Below, piece after piece: positions 7,857-16,492 of a stretch of 64,000 nucleotides of DNA. The DNA comes from Acidobacteriota bacterium (GTDB lineage: Bacteria > Actinomycetota > Acidimicrobiia > Acidimicrobiales > Microtrichaceae), in the NCBI GenBank assembly GCA_003577145.1, contig QEUP01000017.1, forward strand, positions 62,001 through 126,000. The letters are read 5' to 3'. A model generated the notes under the pieces. It worked only from the letters and a program-made list of their open reading frames with translations, searched no databases and was not told the DNA's origin. The stretch's first letter is position 1. Each line of letters starts with the position of its first letter. The position numbers and the translations under genes are program-made.

Positions 7857-9422
7857 TCACCCGTCAGTCGGCCAGCACTGCGGGAACCCACGGCTACGCC
7901 ACACGGCCGCTGCGACTGCTGCGAACACCGCGTCGGATCCGTTGACCGGCTCGTCTTCGGACTCCTCGACCTCGATGTCGATGACCGGGGTGTCGGCAGC
8001 CTTCACTATCCCGAGCGAGCGGATCGTGAGGTCCTGAATGGCGCCCGACTCGTCCACCAACAGGCTTTCGGACGTGACCCAGCTCACGGCCATGTGGGCT
8101 GCCCCGATGCAATAGGAACGCAGCACGGTTACGTCGAGGGGTCTCCCACAGGACACCCGCACGTGCAGAGTGGCGCCATCCCACCACGCCCGGGCGCGCC
8201 CGCCCTCGGGGTGACGCACCTCGTCCGGGCCATCGTCGAGCGACGCCAGTACGACCGCCGCTTCGGCCCAGCCCGCGCCACGCAAGTCGACCGACGTGAC
8301 CGGGCCGGGGAGATCGATCTCCTCGACCCTCAGGTCACCGCCTGCGCTTGCTATGGCCGCGGCGATGCCGGGTGTGCGGGCGACCCTGCAGACGCCCCTG
8401 CCGTGGCGGTCCACACCAATGGCGAGCGGAGGGCGCTTGGGACCCATCCGAATCGTGTCCTCCCGGCTCAACAGGACGCGAACCGGTCGGCGGTACTCGT
8501 CGGCTAACCGGCGGGCCACCGAGGCGGCCGGCGAGGAAAGCTTGCCGCCGAAGGCCCCGCCGTTCCCCAGGGCAGAGGCCGGCTCCCCACCGGGGACGCA
8601 CCAGGACGCGTCTGTCTCCAGGTAGGCCGGCTCGACCCAGGTGGTACGCAACGTCCGGTACCACTCGCCTGCGGGGGACCCGACAGGTTGGAGGGCACCC
8701 GTAATGCCTCGCCGGCTAGGTGGTCGAGCCGCTTCGGCGCGGGCTTCGGCGAGCGTCTCCGCCACAGCCCAACCACCCCGGCCATCGGGAACGGCGACGA
8801 GCGCGTCCTCAGGAGCGGTGTCATCAGCGAAGCCACCCTCTCCGAGCACCACTGCGGTCCCAACCTGCTGCGCAGTCCTACCTTCGATGGTGGCCCGCCT
8901 CGCGGCCGCGCCCAGGTCACGGTCCCGAGCTGCCGCAGTGCTCGCTCCAGCGCCCTCGTGCCCCGCGGCGCGCAGCGAGTACGCCTCGCGAACCGTCTGC
9001 CATCCCGTACAGCGACACAGGTGTGCCAGGAGAGCCCCGTCGAGCTTTTCGCGCTGCGTGTCCGGATCGATCCCGGCGCCCCCCTCGTACAGAGCGTGGA
9101 GGCGCATGAGGATCCCGGGGGTGCAGAACCCGCATTGGCTCCCGCCTACTGCGACAAATGCATCTGCCCAGGCATCGCGCTCGCGTGCCGGAAGCCCATC
9201 GAGGGTCAGAACCGAACGTCCCTCCACCCTTCGCACCGGCGTCACGCATGACACCCGCGGCCGGCCGTCGACCAGGACGGTGCAACAACCGCACTGGCCC
9301 TGCGGGCTGCACCCGTCCTTGACCGATCTGACCCCGAAGCCGTGGCGCAACACGGTGAGCAGCGTCGAGCCGTCATCGGACGTCTCGACCGGCCTCCCGT
9401 CCAATTCGAAGCTGATCGTCAT
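7857..9422 (-). CDS. Compact fusion of a CoxS-type 2Fe-2S protein with a reduced CoxL-like domain
   Basis: Residues 1 to about 155 are a complete xanthine-dehydrogenase-type small subunit: plant-type 2Fe-2S cysteines in DGCSPQGQCGCC plus a later Cys, then the helical 2Fe-2S domain with CGFC and CRCTGW. The remaining 365 residues resemble a much shortened molybdopterin subunit (CoxL/XdhB, normally about 750-800 residues): an AFGGK motif, then RPVRVLLSREDTIRMGPKR, and a C-terminal part near PVIDIEV. The usual C-terminal active-site Glu segment (GVGE-like) is replaced by PVNGSDAVF. It may be an inactive or repurposed electron-transfer protein, or need a partner. It leads an operon with RidA. Confidence 0.7.
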   Translation of the reverse strand: MTISFELDGRPVETSDDGSTLLTVLRHGFGVRSVKDGCSPQGQCGCCTVLVDGRPRVSCVTPVRRVEGRSVLTLDGLPARERDAWADAFVAVGGSQCGFCTPGILMRLHALYEGGAGIDPDTQREKLDGALLAHLCRCTGWQTVREAYSLRAAGHEGAGASTAAARDRDLGAAARRATIEGRTAQQVGTAVVLGEGGFADDTAPEDALVAVPDGRGGWAVAETLAEARAEAARPPSRRGITGALQPVGSPAGEWYRTLRTTWVEPAYLETDASWCVPGGEPASALGNGGAFGGKLSSPAASVARRLADEYRRPVRVLLSREDTIRMGPKRPPLAIGVDRHGRGVCRVARTPGIAAAIASAGGDLRVEEIDLPGPVTSVDLRGAGWAEAAVVLASLDDGPDEVRHPEGGRARAWWDGATLHVRVSCGRPLDVTVLRSYCIGAAHMAVSWVTSESLLVDESGAIQDLTIRSLGIVKAADTPVIDIEVEESEDEPVNGSDAVFAAVAAAVWRSRGFPQCWPTDG

Positions 9423-9443
9423 CTCGTGTCACCTCGCACGTTC

Positions 9444-9485
9444 TGTGAACCGAAAAGGCCCCTATAGGGGCCACGCGCGTTCACA
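9444..9485. promoter_or_regulatory. Nested palindromes in a divergent promoter region
   Basis: A perfect 16-bp palindrome GGCCCCTATAGGGGCC (9457-9472) is centred exactly inside an outer inverted repeat TGTGAAC (9444-9450) and GTTCACA (9479-9485). Both share the centre 9464.5. The site lies between the CoxS-L-like gene (minus, start 9422) and the lipoprotein (plus, start 9516), where a repressor or an RNA stem-loop could act on both. GTTCTGTGAAC at 9440-9450 is itself a short dyad. Confidence 0.6.
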
Positions 9486-9503
9486 AAACCAGTTCGGGCA
9501 GGG

Positions 9504-9509
9504 TAGCTT
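9504..9509 (+). promoter_or_regulatory. -10 box of a probable leaderless promoter
   Basis: TAGCTT ends 6 nt before the GTG start at 9516. This TANNNT-N6-start pattern recurs at several unlinked genes in the window and is typical of leaderless transcription in actinobacteria. Confidence 0.45.
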
Positions 9510-9515
9510 CGCGGT

Positions 9516-10418
9516 GTGGTAGCCCCCTCGCAGCGTTCACCGACCCGGCGCGCCGTTATCCTCGGAGGCCTCGGGATGCTCGGGCTCGCCGCCTGCTCGA
9601 ACAACACGCGCACCTCCACCGACCCGAGTGGTCAGTCCTCCACTACCGACCCGTCGTACAACCTCGCCTACGGCTTCCCACCCAGCGATTTCGCCGTCGC
9701 CGGCCTCGAGCAGCGCTTCCCATTCCTCGTGGCCGACTCCGAAGGGGTTTACCTCAGCGAGCTCGCGGGCCCGCTCGAGTTCACGGTCACGCTGGGAGGT
9801 GAAACCGTCGTCGAGGGGGCCGAGGTCACGCCCCGCCAGCAGGGCGTACCACGGGCTTACGTGCCACTCCGGTTCACGCCACCCGAACCAGGGATCTACG
9901 ACGTGATCGCCGAGTACGAGGGGGCCGAGTTGCCGGCCAACATCGAAGTGGTCGACAGGGGGACCTTGGCACTGGTCCAGGTCGGCGACGCCATGCCGAG
10001 CGTCGCGACGCCCACCGTCGACGAGCACCGTGGCGTAGAGCCCATCTGCACCCGCGACCCCGAATGCCCCTTGCACCAGACGAGCCTCGCGTCGGTGATC
10101 GCGGCAGGAGAACCGTCGGCGGTCCTCGTCGCCAGCCCCGCCTACTGCAGCACGACGATCTGCGGTCCCGTCCTCGACCTTCTCATCGAAGAGGTGGCAG
10201 CGGCAGACCGCCAAGCGATTCACGCCGAGGTGTACGCCAACCCCGGAGCCGTCGACAACATCGTCGACGCGACCCTTGCCCCGACCCCGGAGGCATTCGG
10301 TCTGACCTACGAACCGGCGCTGTTCGTCGCGGACCGGGACGGCCGCGTGGTCGACCGTCTCGACGCCGTCTTCGATCAGACCGAGATCAGCGACGCTCTC
10401 GCGAAGGCGGGTCGCTGA
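9516..10418 (+). CDS. Exported lipoprotein with a thioredoxin-like domain
   Basis: This 300-residue protein begins with a twin-arginine-like signal (SPTRRAVILGG) and the lipobox LAAC, followed by a Ser/Thr-rich linker. About residues 45-150 look like a beta-sandwich. The C-terminal half (from about 160) has a thioredoxin-like fold with a redox-like CSTTICGP motif after a beta-strand, and a second cysteine pair nearer its start (CTRDPEC). The spacing of the first motif (C-x4-C) differs from the classical CxxC, so it may act as a redox sensor or metal-binding protein rather than a disulphide reductase. GTG start with a TAGCTT box 6 nt upstream. Confidence 0.65.
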   Translation: MVAPSQRSPTRRAVILGGLGMLGLAACSNNTRTSTDPSGQSSTTDPSYNLAYGFPPSDFAVAGLEQRFPFLVADSEGVYLSELAGPLEFTVTLGGETVVEGAEVTPRQQGVPRAYVPLRFTPPEPGIYDVIAEYEGAELPANIEVVDRGTLALVQVGDAMPSVATPTVDEHRGVEPICTRDPECPLHQTSLASVIAAGEPSAVLVASPAYCSTTICGPVLDLLIEEVAAADRQAIHAEVYANPGAVDNIVDATLAPTPEAFGLTYEPALFVADRDGRVVDRLDAVFDQTEISDALAKAGR

Positions 10419-10430
10419 ACCCAAAGTGGA

Positions 10431-10751
10431 TCAGCTGAAGGACTGCCCGCAACCGCAACTCCGCTGAGCGTTGGGGTTCTTGATCGAGAAGCCGGCCTGC
10501 TCGAGTGAATCGGTGTAGTCCAACGTCGCACCTTCCAGCAGCTGCGCGCTCGACGGGTCCACGACGACCTTCACCTCCCCGAAGTCGGAGGTGACGTCCT
10601 CGTTGTCTATCTCGGTGTCGAAGAACATCTCGTAGGAGAAGCCCGAGCATCCGCCCGGCCGCACGGCAACCCGCAGCGCCAGACCCTGCTCCCCTTCCTT
10701 CTCGATGAGCTCCTTCACCTTGGTGGCGGCGTTGTCGGTGAGGGTGATCAC
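10431..10751 (-). CDS. erpA: A-type iron-sulfur carrier (HesB/IscA/ErpA family)
   Basis: This 106-residue protein holds and delivers Fe-S clusters to apoproteins. The three conserved cysteines are present: Cys in RPGGCSGFSYEM and the C-terminal SCGCGQSFS. The length is typical. The neighbouring SufR-like regulator (same strand, upstream) and the divergent Mrp ATPase indicate an Fe-S biogenesis locus. It is convergent with the thioredoxin-fold lipoprotein, with only 12 nt between stops. The symbol is by family; SufA or IscA names are equally possible. Confidence 0.85.
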   Translation of the reverse strand: MITLTDNAATKVKELIEKEGEQGLALRVAVRPGGCSGFSYEMFFDTEIDNEDVTSDFGEVKVVVDPSSAQLLEGATLDYTDSLEQAGFSIKNPNAQRSCGCGQSFS

Positions 10752-10836
10752 GAGTCGTTCTCCTTGTGGGTTCCCTGTCGGGCGTTCGACGCGCCCAGAC
10801 GTGCGGTCAACTGTAACGGTGGCGAGGGCAGACTGC

Positions 10837-11544
10837 TCAACGGGTCTCCAGCTCGACCAGGCACGGTTCCCGGCTCGAGAGGTCGTGGAAATCCTCGACC
10901 GAGGCTCCTCCCAGTTCGTCCACGACGCCCTCGATCAAGCCGCGGTGCAGGTTGCACACCAGGTCCGGGTTGGCTTCGGCGAGCTCACGGAACGGACAGT
11001 GCCCGAAGGCGATCGTCGTGAGTGTCCCGCCGTCTACTCGCGCCGGGTCGAAGCCGAAGGACTCGAGTTGGTCCATCACCGTGTCGACGCACGGCACACC
11101 GGTGCAGTGCCGCCGGTTGGCATCGATGCGTCCCTCCGCCCGACCGGCGTCGGCTGCGAGGTCCCCATCGATGCCGGCCTCGGCAGCCAACTTGAGCAGC
11201 ATCCGAGCGAGCAGCGGGAAGAGCGGCGGTTCGAGCCCCAGGCTGGGGGCATCGGCAGCGATCGAGTAGAGGTGCTGGGGCCGCCCTACGACGCCGCGCA
11301 CCTCGCTGCGGACCTCGAGCAGCCCCACCTCGCGCATCCGCTCGAGATGGGGACGGACGGTGTTGGCGTGAAGATCGAGGGTGGTGGCGATGTCGGCGGT
11401 GGATCGCGGGGCGGCGGCCCGCGCCAACTCGAGATAGATGGCGTAGCGAGTGTTGTCACCGAGAGCCTTCAAGATGTCCAGGCGCGGCTCGCCACGGGTT
11501 GTCGGGGCTGCTCGCGGCGCTCTCGCGCCTCGGTCTGCGGTCAT
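10837..11544 (-). CDS. SufR-like Fe-S-responsive HTH regulator
   Basis: The 235-residue protein has an ArsR/MarR-like winged helix (about residues 25-90: DNTRYAIYLELAR, then TVRPHLERMREVGLLE) and a C-terminal cysteine-bearing domain. Cysteines occur in CTGVPC, GHCPFRELAEANPDLVC and EPCLVEL, the pattern of SufR-type repressors that bind an Fe-S cluster. Its neighbours are an A-type carrier downstream and an Mrp ATPase transcribed divergently. It probably controls this locus and suf genes elsewhere. A TATAAA box on the minus strand at 11599-11594 is a candidate promoter. Confidence 0.75.
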   Translation of the reverse strand: MTADRGARAPRAAPTTRGEPRLDILKALGDNTRYAIYLELARAAAPRSTADIATTLDLHANTVRPHLERMREVGLLEVRSEVRGVVGRPQHLYSIAADAPSLGLEPPLFPLLARMLLKLAAEAGIDGDLAADAGRAEGRIDANRRHCTGVPCVDTVMDQLESFGFDPARVDGGTLTTIAFGHCPFRELAEANPDLVCNLHRGLIEGVVDELGGASVEDFHDLSSREPCLVELETR

Positions 11545-11593
11545 CGGGCCTCACAACGGCGGGGTTCACTGATCGCGACCCGCCTGGGTCACT

Positions 11594-11617
11594 TTATACG
11601 GGCTTGGCCGGTAAAAT
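11594..11617. promoter_or_regulatory. Overlapping divergent promoters between the SufR-like gene and mrp
   Basis: On the plus strand TAAAAT (11612-11617) lies 7 nt before the mrp GTG, a leaderless arrangement. On the minus strand TATAAA (11599-11594) can serve the SufR-like gene. The two boxes form an imperfect inverted repeat, TTTATAC and GTAAAAT, 11 nt apart, which could be an operator for the regulator. Confidence 0.4.
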
Positions 11618-11624
11618 CTGTCCC

Positions 11625-12821
11625 GTGCCCACACCGCGCCCGACACCGCCCGACACCGGCGAGGTCTACGAGCTCCTCCGGGGGGTCATCGACCCCGAGC
11701 TCGGCAGCGATATCGTCGACTTGGGCATGGTCCGGGGAGTCGAGAGCGCCGCCGACGGGACGGTATCGATCAAGATCGCGCTGACGACCGCCCGATGCCC
11801 TCTCAGGGGGCAGATCCAAAAGGACGTGACCACCCGAGTGGGGTCTCTCCCCGGTGTCGGTAGCGTCGAGATCGCCTGGGCCGAGCTGACCGCGGAGGAG
11901 AAGGCTCGAACCATGGGCAACGCCCGGCTCCGGGCAGCCGAGAGCGCTCCCCCGACGGCGATCCCGCCGACAGCCAAGGTACTGATGATCGCATCCGGGA
12001 AGGGGGGCGTCGGCAAGTCGGCGGTGACGGTGAACCTCGCCGCCGAGTTGGCCCAGCGGGGCCTCGAAGTGGGCATCATCGACGCCGACATCTGGGGTTT
12101 CTCGGTTCCGCGGATGCTCGGAATCGAGGGACGACTACAAGCGGTCGAGAGTGGCGAGAAGAAGATTGCCCCCAAGACCAAGCGGGTGGGCCGCGGCGAG
12201 ATCCACGTCGTCTCGATGGGTCTGCTCGTCGAGCAGGAGGAGTCTGCGCTCATGTGGCGGGGGCTCATCCTGAGCCGGGCGGTTCAGCACTTCCTGGAGG
12301 ACGTGTGCTGGCCGACAGACCTCGATTACGTCCTCATCGACATGCCGCCGGGGACCGGCGACGTCCAGATGGGACTGGCACGGATGCTTCCCCGCGCCGA
12401 CATGATCGTGGTGACCACCCCGGCCGTGAGTGCCCAGAAGGTCGCCGTACGAGTGGTCAACATGGGTCGTAGGAGCCATCTCCGTGTGGCAGGCGTGATC
12501 GAGAACATGTCGGTGTTCGTGAGCGAAGAAGGCAAGGAGTACGCCCTGTTCGGGCGCGGCGGCGGCCAGGCGCTCGCGGCCGACGCCGGTGTGCCGCTGC
12601 TCGGCTGCATACCCATCGACCCGTCCGTGGCGGAGGGGTCCGACGAAGGCAGGCCGGCCGTGCTCCAACCCGGCCCAGCCGCCCGGGAGATCCGCAAGAT
12701 CGTCGAGCAGATCGTCGAGGAGATCGTTCCGCCGGTCGAGATGCAAAGCTGCAGTGCCCGTATCCTCGAAGCAGCCATCGCCAACCTCGATGCAGTCGGT
12801 ACCGGCCCCGCCACAGGATGA
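11625..12821 (+). CDS. mrp: Mrp/NBP35-family Fe-S carrier ATPase with MIP18 (DUF59) domain
   Basis: The 398-residue protein has an N-terminal MIP18/DUF59 domain (about 10-95, with IDPELGSDIVDLG) and a deviant Walker A P-loop ATPase domain (GKGGVGKS with the signature lysine), then DMPPGTGD. Mrp proteins bind and transfer Fe-S clusters in the cytoplasm. The CxxC of many Mrp proteins, expected just before FGRGGG, reads SEEGKE here, as in other actinobacterial members. GTG 11625 is chosen for the leaderless -10 box. It lies divergently next to a SufR-like regulator. Confidence 0.85.
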   Translation: MPTPRPTPPDTGEVYELLRGVIDPELGSDIVDLGMVRGVESAADGTVSIKIALTTARCPLRGQIQKDVTTRVGSLPGVGSVEIAWAELTAEEKARTMGNARLRAAESAPPTAIPPTAKVLMIASGKGGVGKSAVTVNLAAELAQRGLEVGIIDADIWGFSVPRMLGIEGRLQAVESGEKKIAPKTKRVGRGEIHVVSMGLLVEQEESALMWRGLILSRAVQHFLEDVCWPTDLDYVLIDMPPGTGDVQMGLARMLPRADMIVVTTPAVSAQKVAVRVVNMGRRSHLRVAGVIENMSVFVSEEGKEYALFGRGGGQALAADAGVPLLGCIPIDPSVAEGSDEGRPAVLQPGPAAREIRKIVEQIVEEIVPPVEMQSCSARILEAAIANLDAVGTGPATG

Positions 12822-12877
12822 CACCGAGGCTCTGAACGGGGTCGGCCTGGTCTGTTCCGAGTTGGAGGGGAGGACCA

Positions 12878-13537
12878 ATGGGCACCAGCAAGACCATCGG
12901 CCTGGAAGCTGACATCCAGCAGTACCTGATCGACCACAGCATCCCGCGAACCGGTGTCCACACGGCACTCGTGGAAGCCACCGAAAACGCTGTCGGCAAC
13001 ATGGCAATCATGCAGATACCCGAGGAACAGGGTGCATTCATGACCCTTCTCGCCAAGATGACCGCCCCGGAGATCGCCGTCGAGGTGGGAACCTTCACGG
13101 GCTACTCGGCTCTGTGCATCGCGCAGGGATTGCCCACGCACGGCAAGCTCATCGCCTGTGACATCTCCGACGACTACACCTCGCTGGCGAAGCCGTTCTG
13201 GGAAGAGGCCGGTGTCGCCGAGAAGATCGACCTGCGAATCGGCCCGGCAATCGACACGCTCCGTGCCCTACCAGACGATGAAGCGGTCGGCCTCGCCTTC
13301 ATCGACGCTGACAAGGAGTCCTATCGCGACTACTACGAAGAGCTGCTCAAGCGGCTCGAGCACGGTGGCCTCATCGTCGTCGACAACGTGCTCTTGTTCG
13401 GCACCGTCACCCAGCCGTCACACGACAGTGCAGTGAAGGCGATGAAGGAGTTCAACCGCTTCGTCGCCGCAGACGACAGGGTGGACGTCTCGATGATCAA
13501 CGTGGCCGACGGCCTCAGCCTCATCCGCAAACGCTGA
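12878..13537 (+). CDS. Class I SAM-dependent O-methyltransferase (catechol/caffeoyl-CoA type)
   Basis: 219 residues with the family's motifs: SAM-binding VEVGTFTGYSALCIA, the acidic D in ACDIS, AFIDADKESY for metal/substrate, and VVDNVLLFG. These enzymes methylate phenolic or hydroxamate hydroxyls using Mg2+. It follows mrp by 56 nt on the same strand but has its own GGAGGGGAGG-like site before ATG 12878. The physiological substrate is not predictable. Confidence 0.85.
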   Translation: MGTSKTIGLEADIQQYLIDHSIPRTGVHTALVEATENAVGNMAIMQIPEEQGAFMTLLAKMTAPEIAVEVGTFTGYSALCIAQGLPTHGKLIACDISDDYTSLAKPFWEEAGVAEKIDLRIGPAIDTLRALPDDEAVGLAFIDADKESYRDYYEELLKRLEHGGLIVVDNVLLFGTVTQPSHDSAVKAMKEFNRFVAADDRVDVSMINVADGLSLIRKR

Positions 13538-13553
13538 GCAGCTCCGGCCTTCC

Positions 13554-13569
13554 GCCGGCCTGAGCCGGC
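13554..13569. terminator. Candidate terminator hairpin between convergent genes
   Basis: GCCGGC, loop CTGA, GCCGGC lies 17 nt after the methyltransferase stop and before the DUF779 stop. There is no T-tract. It may be a bidirectional terminator. Confidence 0.4.
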
Positions 13570-13612
13570 GCCAGCGGCGACATCGAGAGCTTGTGGGGCA
13601 CACCTCGGCTGT

Positions 13613-14044
13613 TCAGCGAATACGCCACCCGCGCAGTGCTTCGGGCATCTCACCCCGGACCCCTCCGGTGCGGCTCGGTGACGCCGATCCCACAGCTGGC
13701 CTGTGAGCCGGGATATCGCAGCCGGACGCGTCACTCCCACGAAGAACCAGCCGACACCCGAACTCGGTCTCGACCGACAGCGACTCGACCGGCTCCTCGA
13801 CCGCGTCGATTGTCACGCCCTCTTCGCCGGGATAGAGGTCGCGGATGAATGCGTCTCCCATCACCGGCACTCCCGCCACCTCGCCGACCTGCTCGGCGTC
13901 AGGCCCCGAGTAGTAGTCCTCGTAGAGGAACGGAGCGGTGCTCTCGCAGCAGCCAGTGCCGATGGTTATCGTCAGCACACCGGCGCGTGACTCCTTCGCT
14001 CGCTCGATGATGTCGACCGCAGCCTGGGTTGCCGTTACTCGCAT
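13613..14044 (-). CDS. DUF779 family protein
   Basis: This 143-residue protein starts MRVTATQAAVDII; the frame continues upstream but a start at 14044 fits the family. Conserved features are TGCCEST, the YEDYY region and 'EFGCRLV'. DUF779 genes are typically found next to acetaldehyde/aldehyde dehydrogenases, as here (28 nt downstream of the ALDH gene), and probably share its transcript. The role is unknown; the vicinal cysteines suggest metal or redox chemistry. Confidence 0.75.
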   Translation of the reverse strand: MRVTATQAAVDIIERAKESRAGVLTITIGTGCCESTAPFLYEDYYSGPDAEQVGEVAGVPVMGDAFIRDLYPGEEGVTIDAVEEPVESLSVETEFGCRLVLRGSDASGCDIPAHRPAVGSASPSRTGGVRGEMPEALRGWRIR

Positions 14045-14072
14045 GCCCTCATTGTGCCAGGAGACCGGTTGG

Positions 14073-15587
14073 TCAGATGTTCGCCGACAGGAGTTGGTAG
14101 TGGAAGTGGGTGTCGCGACCCTCACCGGTGTTGACGTGCACGTGCTTGACCTGGCGATAGATGTTGTACCCGAAGGTACCCAGCTCACGGCCTATTCCCG
14201 ACTGCTTGTAACCACCGAAGGGCCTTTCGGGGCTGATCAGGTGGTAGTCGTTGATCCAAACGGTGCCCGTGCGCATGGCCGCGGCCACCTTCTTCGCCCG
14301 GTCCAGATTGCTGGACTGCACGCCACCGCCGAGCCCGTAGATCGAGTCGTTCGCCAAGGCGACCGCCTCTTCGTCGGTTTCGAACGGTATTACGCACAAC
14401 ACAGGGCCGAAGATCTCCTCTTGGGCGATCTTGGCCTCGTTGTCGACGTCGGTGAAGATCGTCGGCTGGAAGAAGCAATCCCGGTCGAGCCCTGCGGGTA
14501 GTCCTTCGGGTTTGGCGCCGCCGGTGACGGGCTCCCCGACCTCCTCGCGGCCGGAGGCCACATAACGCTCGACGGTCTGCACCTGGCTGCGCGACACCAA
14601 CGGCCCGAGATCGGTCTCGAAGTCCAGAGGGTTGCCGAGCTGGATCTTTCCGGCCCTGTCGGCGAGCAGGCTCACGAACTCGTCATAGATGCCCCTCTGC
14701 ACCAGAGCCCGCGTGCCGGATTCGCAAACCTGGCCCCCGTGCATGAAGGTGCCCCAGAGCACGCCGGCTGCCGCGACGTCGAGATCGGCGTCGTCCAGCA
14801 CGATGTTGGCCGACTTCCCGCCCAGCTCGAGGGTCACGGGCTTCACGGTCGCAGAAGCGAGTTGCATGATCCGCCGGCCCACCTCGGTCGAGCCGGTGAA
14901 CGCGGTCTTGTCGACGAGCGGGTTGGAGGCCAGTTCCTCCCCTACGGTCCCGCCGGGGCCTGATATGACGTTCAACACGCCGGGCGGCAGATCGCATTCC
15001 TCGTTGATGAACTGAGCCATCAGGAGCGCGCTGAGGGAGGTGAACGAGGCGGGCTTCAACACCGACGTGTTACCGGCCGCCAGCGCCGGCGCGATCTTCC
15101 ACGACGCCATGATCAGCGGGAAGTTCCAGGGGATGACGCCCGAGCAGACGCCAAGAGGCTCGTATCGGAGGTAGTTCTCCGAGGGCGGCAGCGGGGAACC
15201 CGTCAGCTCGACCTCGGTCGGCTGCTCTTCGGCCATCTTGGCGAACCACTCGAAGGACTGCTGGGCCCCGGGTACGTCCGCGAGCTGGGCCTTGCGGATC
15301 GTCCCGCCGCCGTCGCGGGTCTCGATCTCGGAGAGCTCGGCGGCGTGGGCGCCGATCACCTCGACGATCTTGCGGAGCTTGTCGGCCCGCTCCTTGCCGC
15401 TCATCTTGGGCCACGGACCCTCGTCGAAGGCCTTGCGGGCGGCTTCGATGGCGCGTACTGCGTCCTCCTTGCCGGCCTTGGGAACGTCGGCGATCTTCTC
15501 GCCGGTGGCGGGTTCGAAGGTCTCGAAGGTCTCGCCCGAAGTGGCGTCGCATAGCTCGCCGCCGATCAGCATCTTGTAGTCAGCCAC
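14073..15587 (-). CDS. NAD(P)-dependent aldehyde dehydrogenase
   Basis: 504 residues of the ALDH superfamily oxidising an aldehyde to the acid. The catalytic cysteine is in GGQVCESGTR, the general-base glutamate in LELGGKSAN, and the cofactor region in IPWNFPL and FTGSTEVG. GTG 15587 is chosen because AGGGGGAG sits 6-7 nt upstream and family N-termini align. The downstream DUF779 partner is typical of acetaldehyde dehydrogenases used in alcohol oxidation, so acetaldehyde or another short aldehyde is a reasonable guess. It overlaps no neighbour. Confidence 0.9.
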   Translation of the reverse strand: MADYKMLIGGELCDATSGETFETFEPATGEKIADVPKAGKEDAVRAIEAARKAFDEGPWPKMSGKERADKLRKIVEVIGAHAAELSEIETRDGGGTIRKAQLADVPGAQQSFEWFAKMAEEQPTEVELTGSPLPPSENYLRYEPLGVCSGVIPWNFPLIMASWKIAPALAAGNTSVLKPASFTSLSALLMAQFINEECDLPPGVLNVISGPGGTVGEELASNPLVDKTAFTGSTEVGRRIMQLASATVKPVTLELGGKSANIVLDDADLDVAAAGVLWGTFMHGGQVCESGTRALVQRGIYDEFVSLLADRAGKIQLGNPLDFETDLGPLVSRSQVQTVERYVASGREEVGEPVTGGAKPEGLPAGLDRDCFFQPTIFTDVDNEAKIAQEEIFGPVLCVIPFETDEEAVALANDSIYGLGGGVQSSNLDRAKKVAAAMRTGTVWINDYHLISPERPFGGYKQSGIGRELGTFGYNIYRQVKHVHVNTGEGRDTHFHYQLLSANI

Positions 15588-15613
15588 GGTGTCTCCCCCT
15601 GGGGTGGTCAGGC

Positions 15614-16480
15614 TCACGGTGCGTGGCCGACGTTACCGCCCGACGACCAGTCTTGCCCAGTGGGCCGGCTCGTCTCGGCGTCGAAGGCCTCGCCGTCCGG
15701 GAGGACTATGCGCTCACCATCCCGGTGCCCTTCCACCCTGGGCCTCACCGGCTCGACGACCTCGATGTCAGCGGCGGTAGTGAGCAGTTCGTCGACCGAC
15801 CCGAACCCACCGAGGAACTCGAGGCTCCTCACCGTCGGCAGGATCATCGGCATCCTCCCCGACCCGTGTCGGGCGAGAGCCTCCTCGGGCACGATCCACA
15901 GGTTCTCGATCACCTCGATGTCATCGTGGAGAGGCTCTTGGCCCGGCGGAGCGGCCGCCACGAAGAATCGCGTGTCGAAGCGCCGGGGAGAGCCGAGTGG
16001 CGTGACCCAGCGGCTCACGTAGCGGAGCCGATCAACCGCGAGGGTGAGCGATTCCCCTCGACAGATCTCCTCGAGCCCCCGCTCGCCCCTGTGAAGCGCA
16101 CCGCGATGATCGCTGAAGCGCTCGTCGACCTCCTGGTCCTCGAACGTCACCAGCTCACCGCCTCGGTCGTAAGCGAGCAGGATGCCCGCCTCCTCGAACG
16201 CTTCTCGTATGGCGGCCACTTCGAAAGCGATCACGGATGCGGCGCCGGCCGGCCGGCCCGCTTCAGGCGAGATCCGACTCACCTCGTTGATTCCGGACGA
16301 GTGGTCCCCCGCATCGACGGCTCCACCAGGAAACACGTAGGCGCCGCCGACGAAGCCGCTCTGTAGATGACGCCTGAGCATGCAGACCTCGATCCCCTCT
16401 GCAGCATCGCGGACGAGCATCACGGTCGCCGCATCGCGTACCGGTACGGACTCGGGGTCGCCTACATCGAGCCTCTCCAC
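15614..16480 (-). CDS. NUDIX hydrolase, NUDT19-like with long insertion
   Basis: 288 residues from GTG 16480. The NUDIX box is split by a long insertion: GG.V at the start, then after about 35 residues REAFEEAGI (REUXEEXGU). This layout is that of NUDT19/RP2-like CoA diphosphatases. The frame remains open upstream through the 97-bp repeats, but those residues are repeat-derived, so the start is set after them. The C-terminus ends 26 nt upstream of the ALDH start, suggesting co-transcription. Confidence 0.75.
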   Translation of the reverse strand: MERLDVGDPESVPVRDAATVMLVRDAAEGIEVCMLRRHLQSGFVGGAYVFPGGAVDAGDHSSGINEVSRISPEAGRPAGAASVIAFEVAAIREAFEEAGILLAYDRGGELVTFEDQEVDERFSDHRGALHRGERGLEEICRGESLTLAVDRLRYVSRWVTPLGSPRRFDTRFFVAAAPPGQEPLHDDIEVIENLWIVPEEALARHGSGRMPMILPTVRSLEFLGGFGSVDELLTTAADIEVVEPVRPRVEGHRDGERIVLPDGEAFDAETSRPTGQDWSSGGNVGHAP

Positions 16481-16492
16481 CTCTTCTGTATA

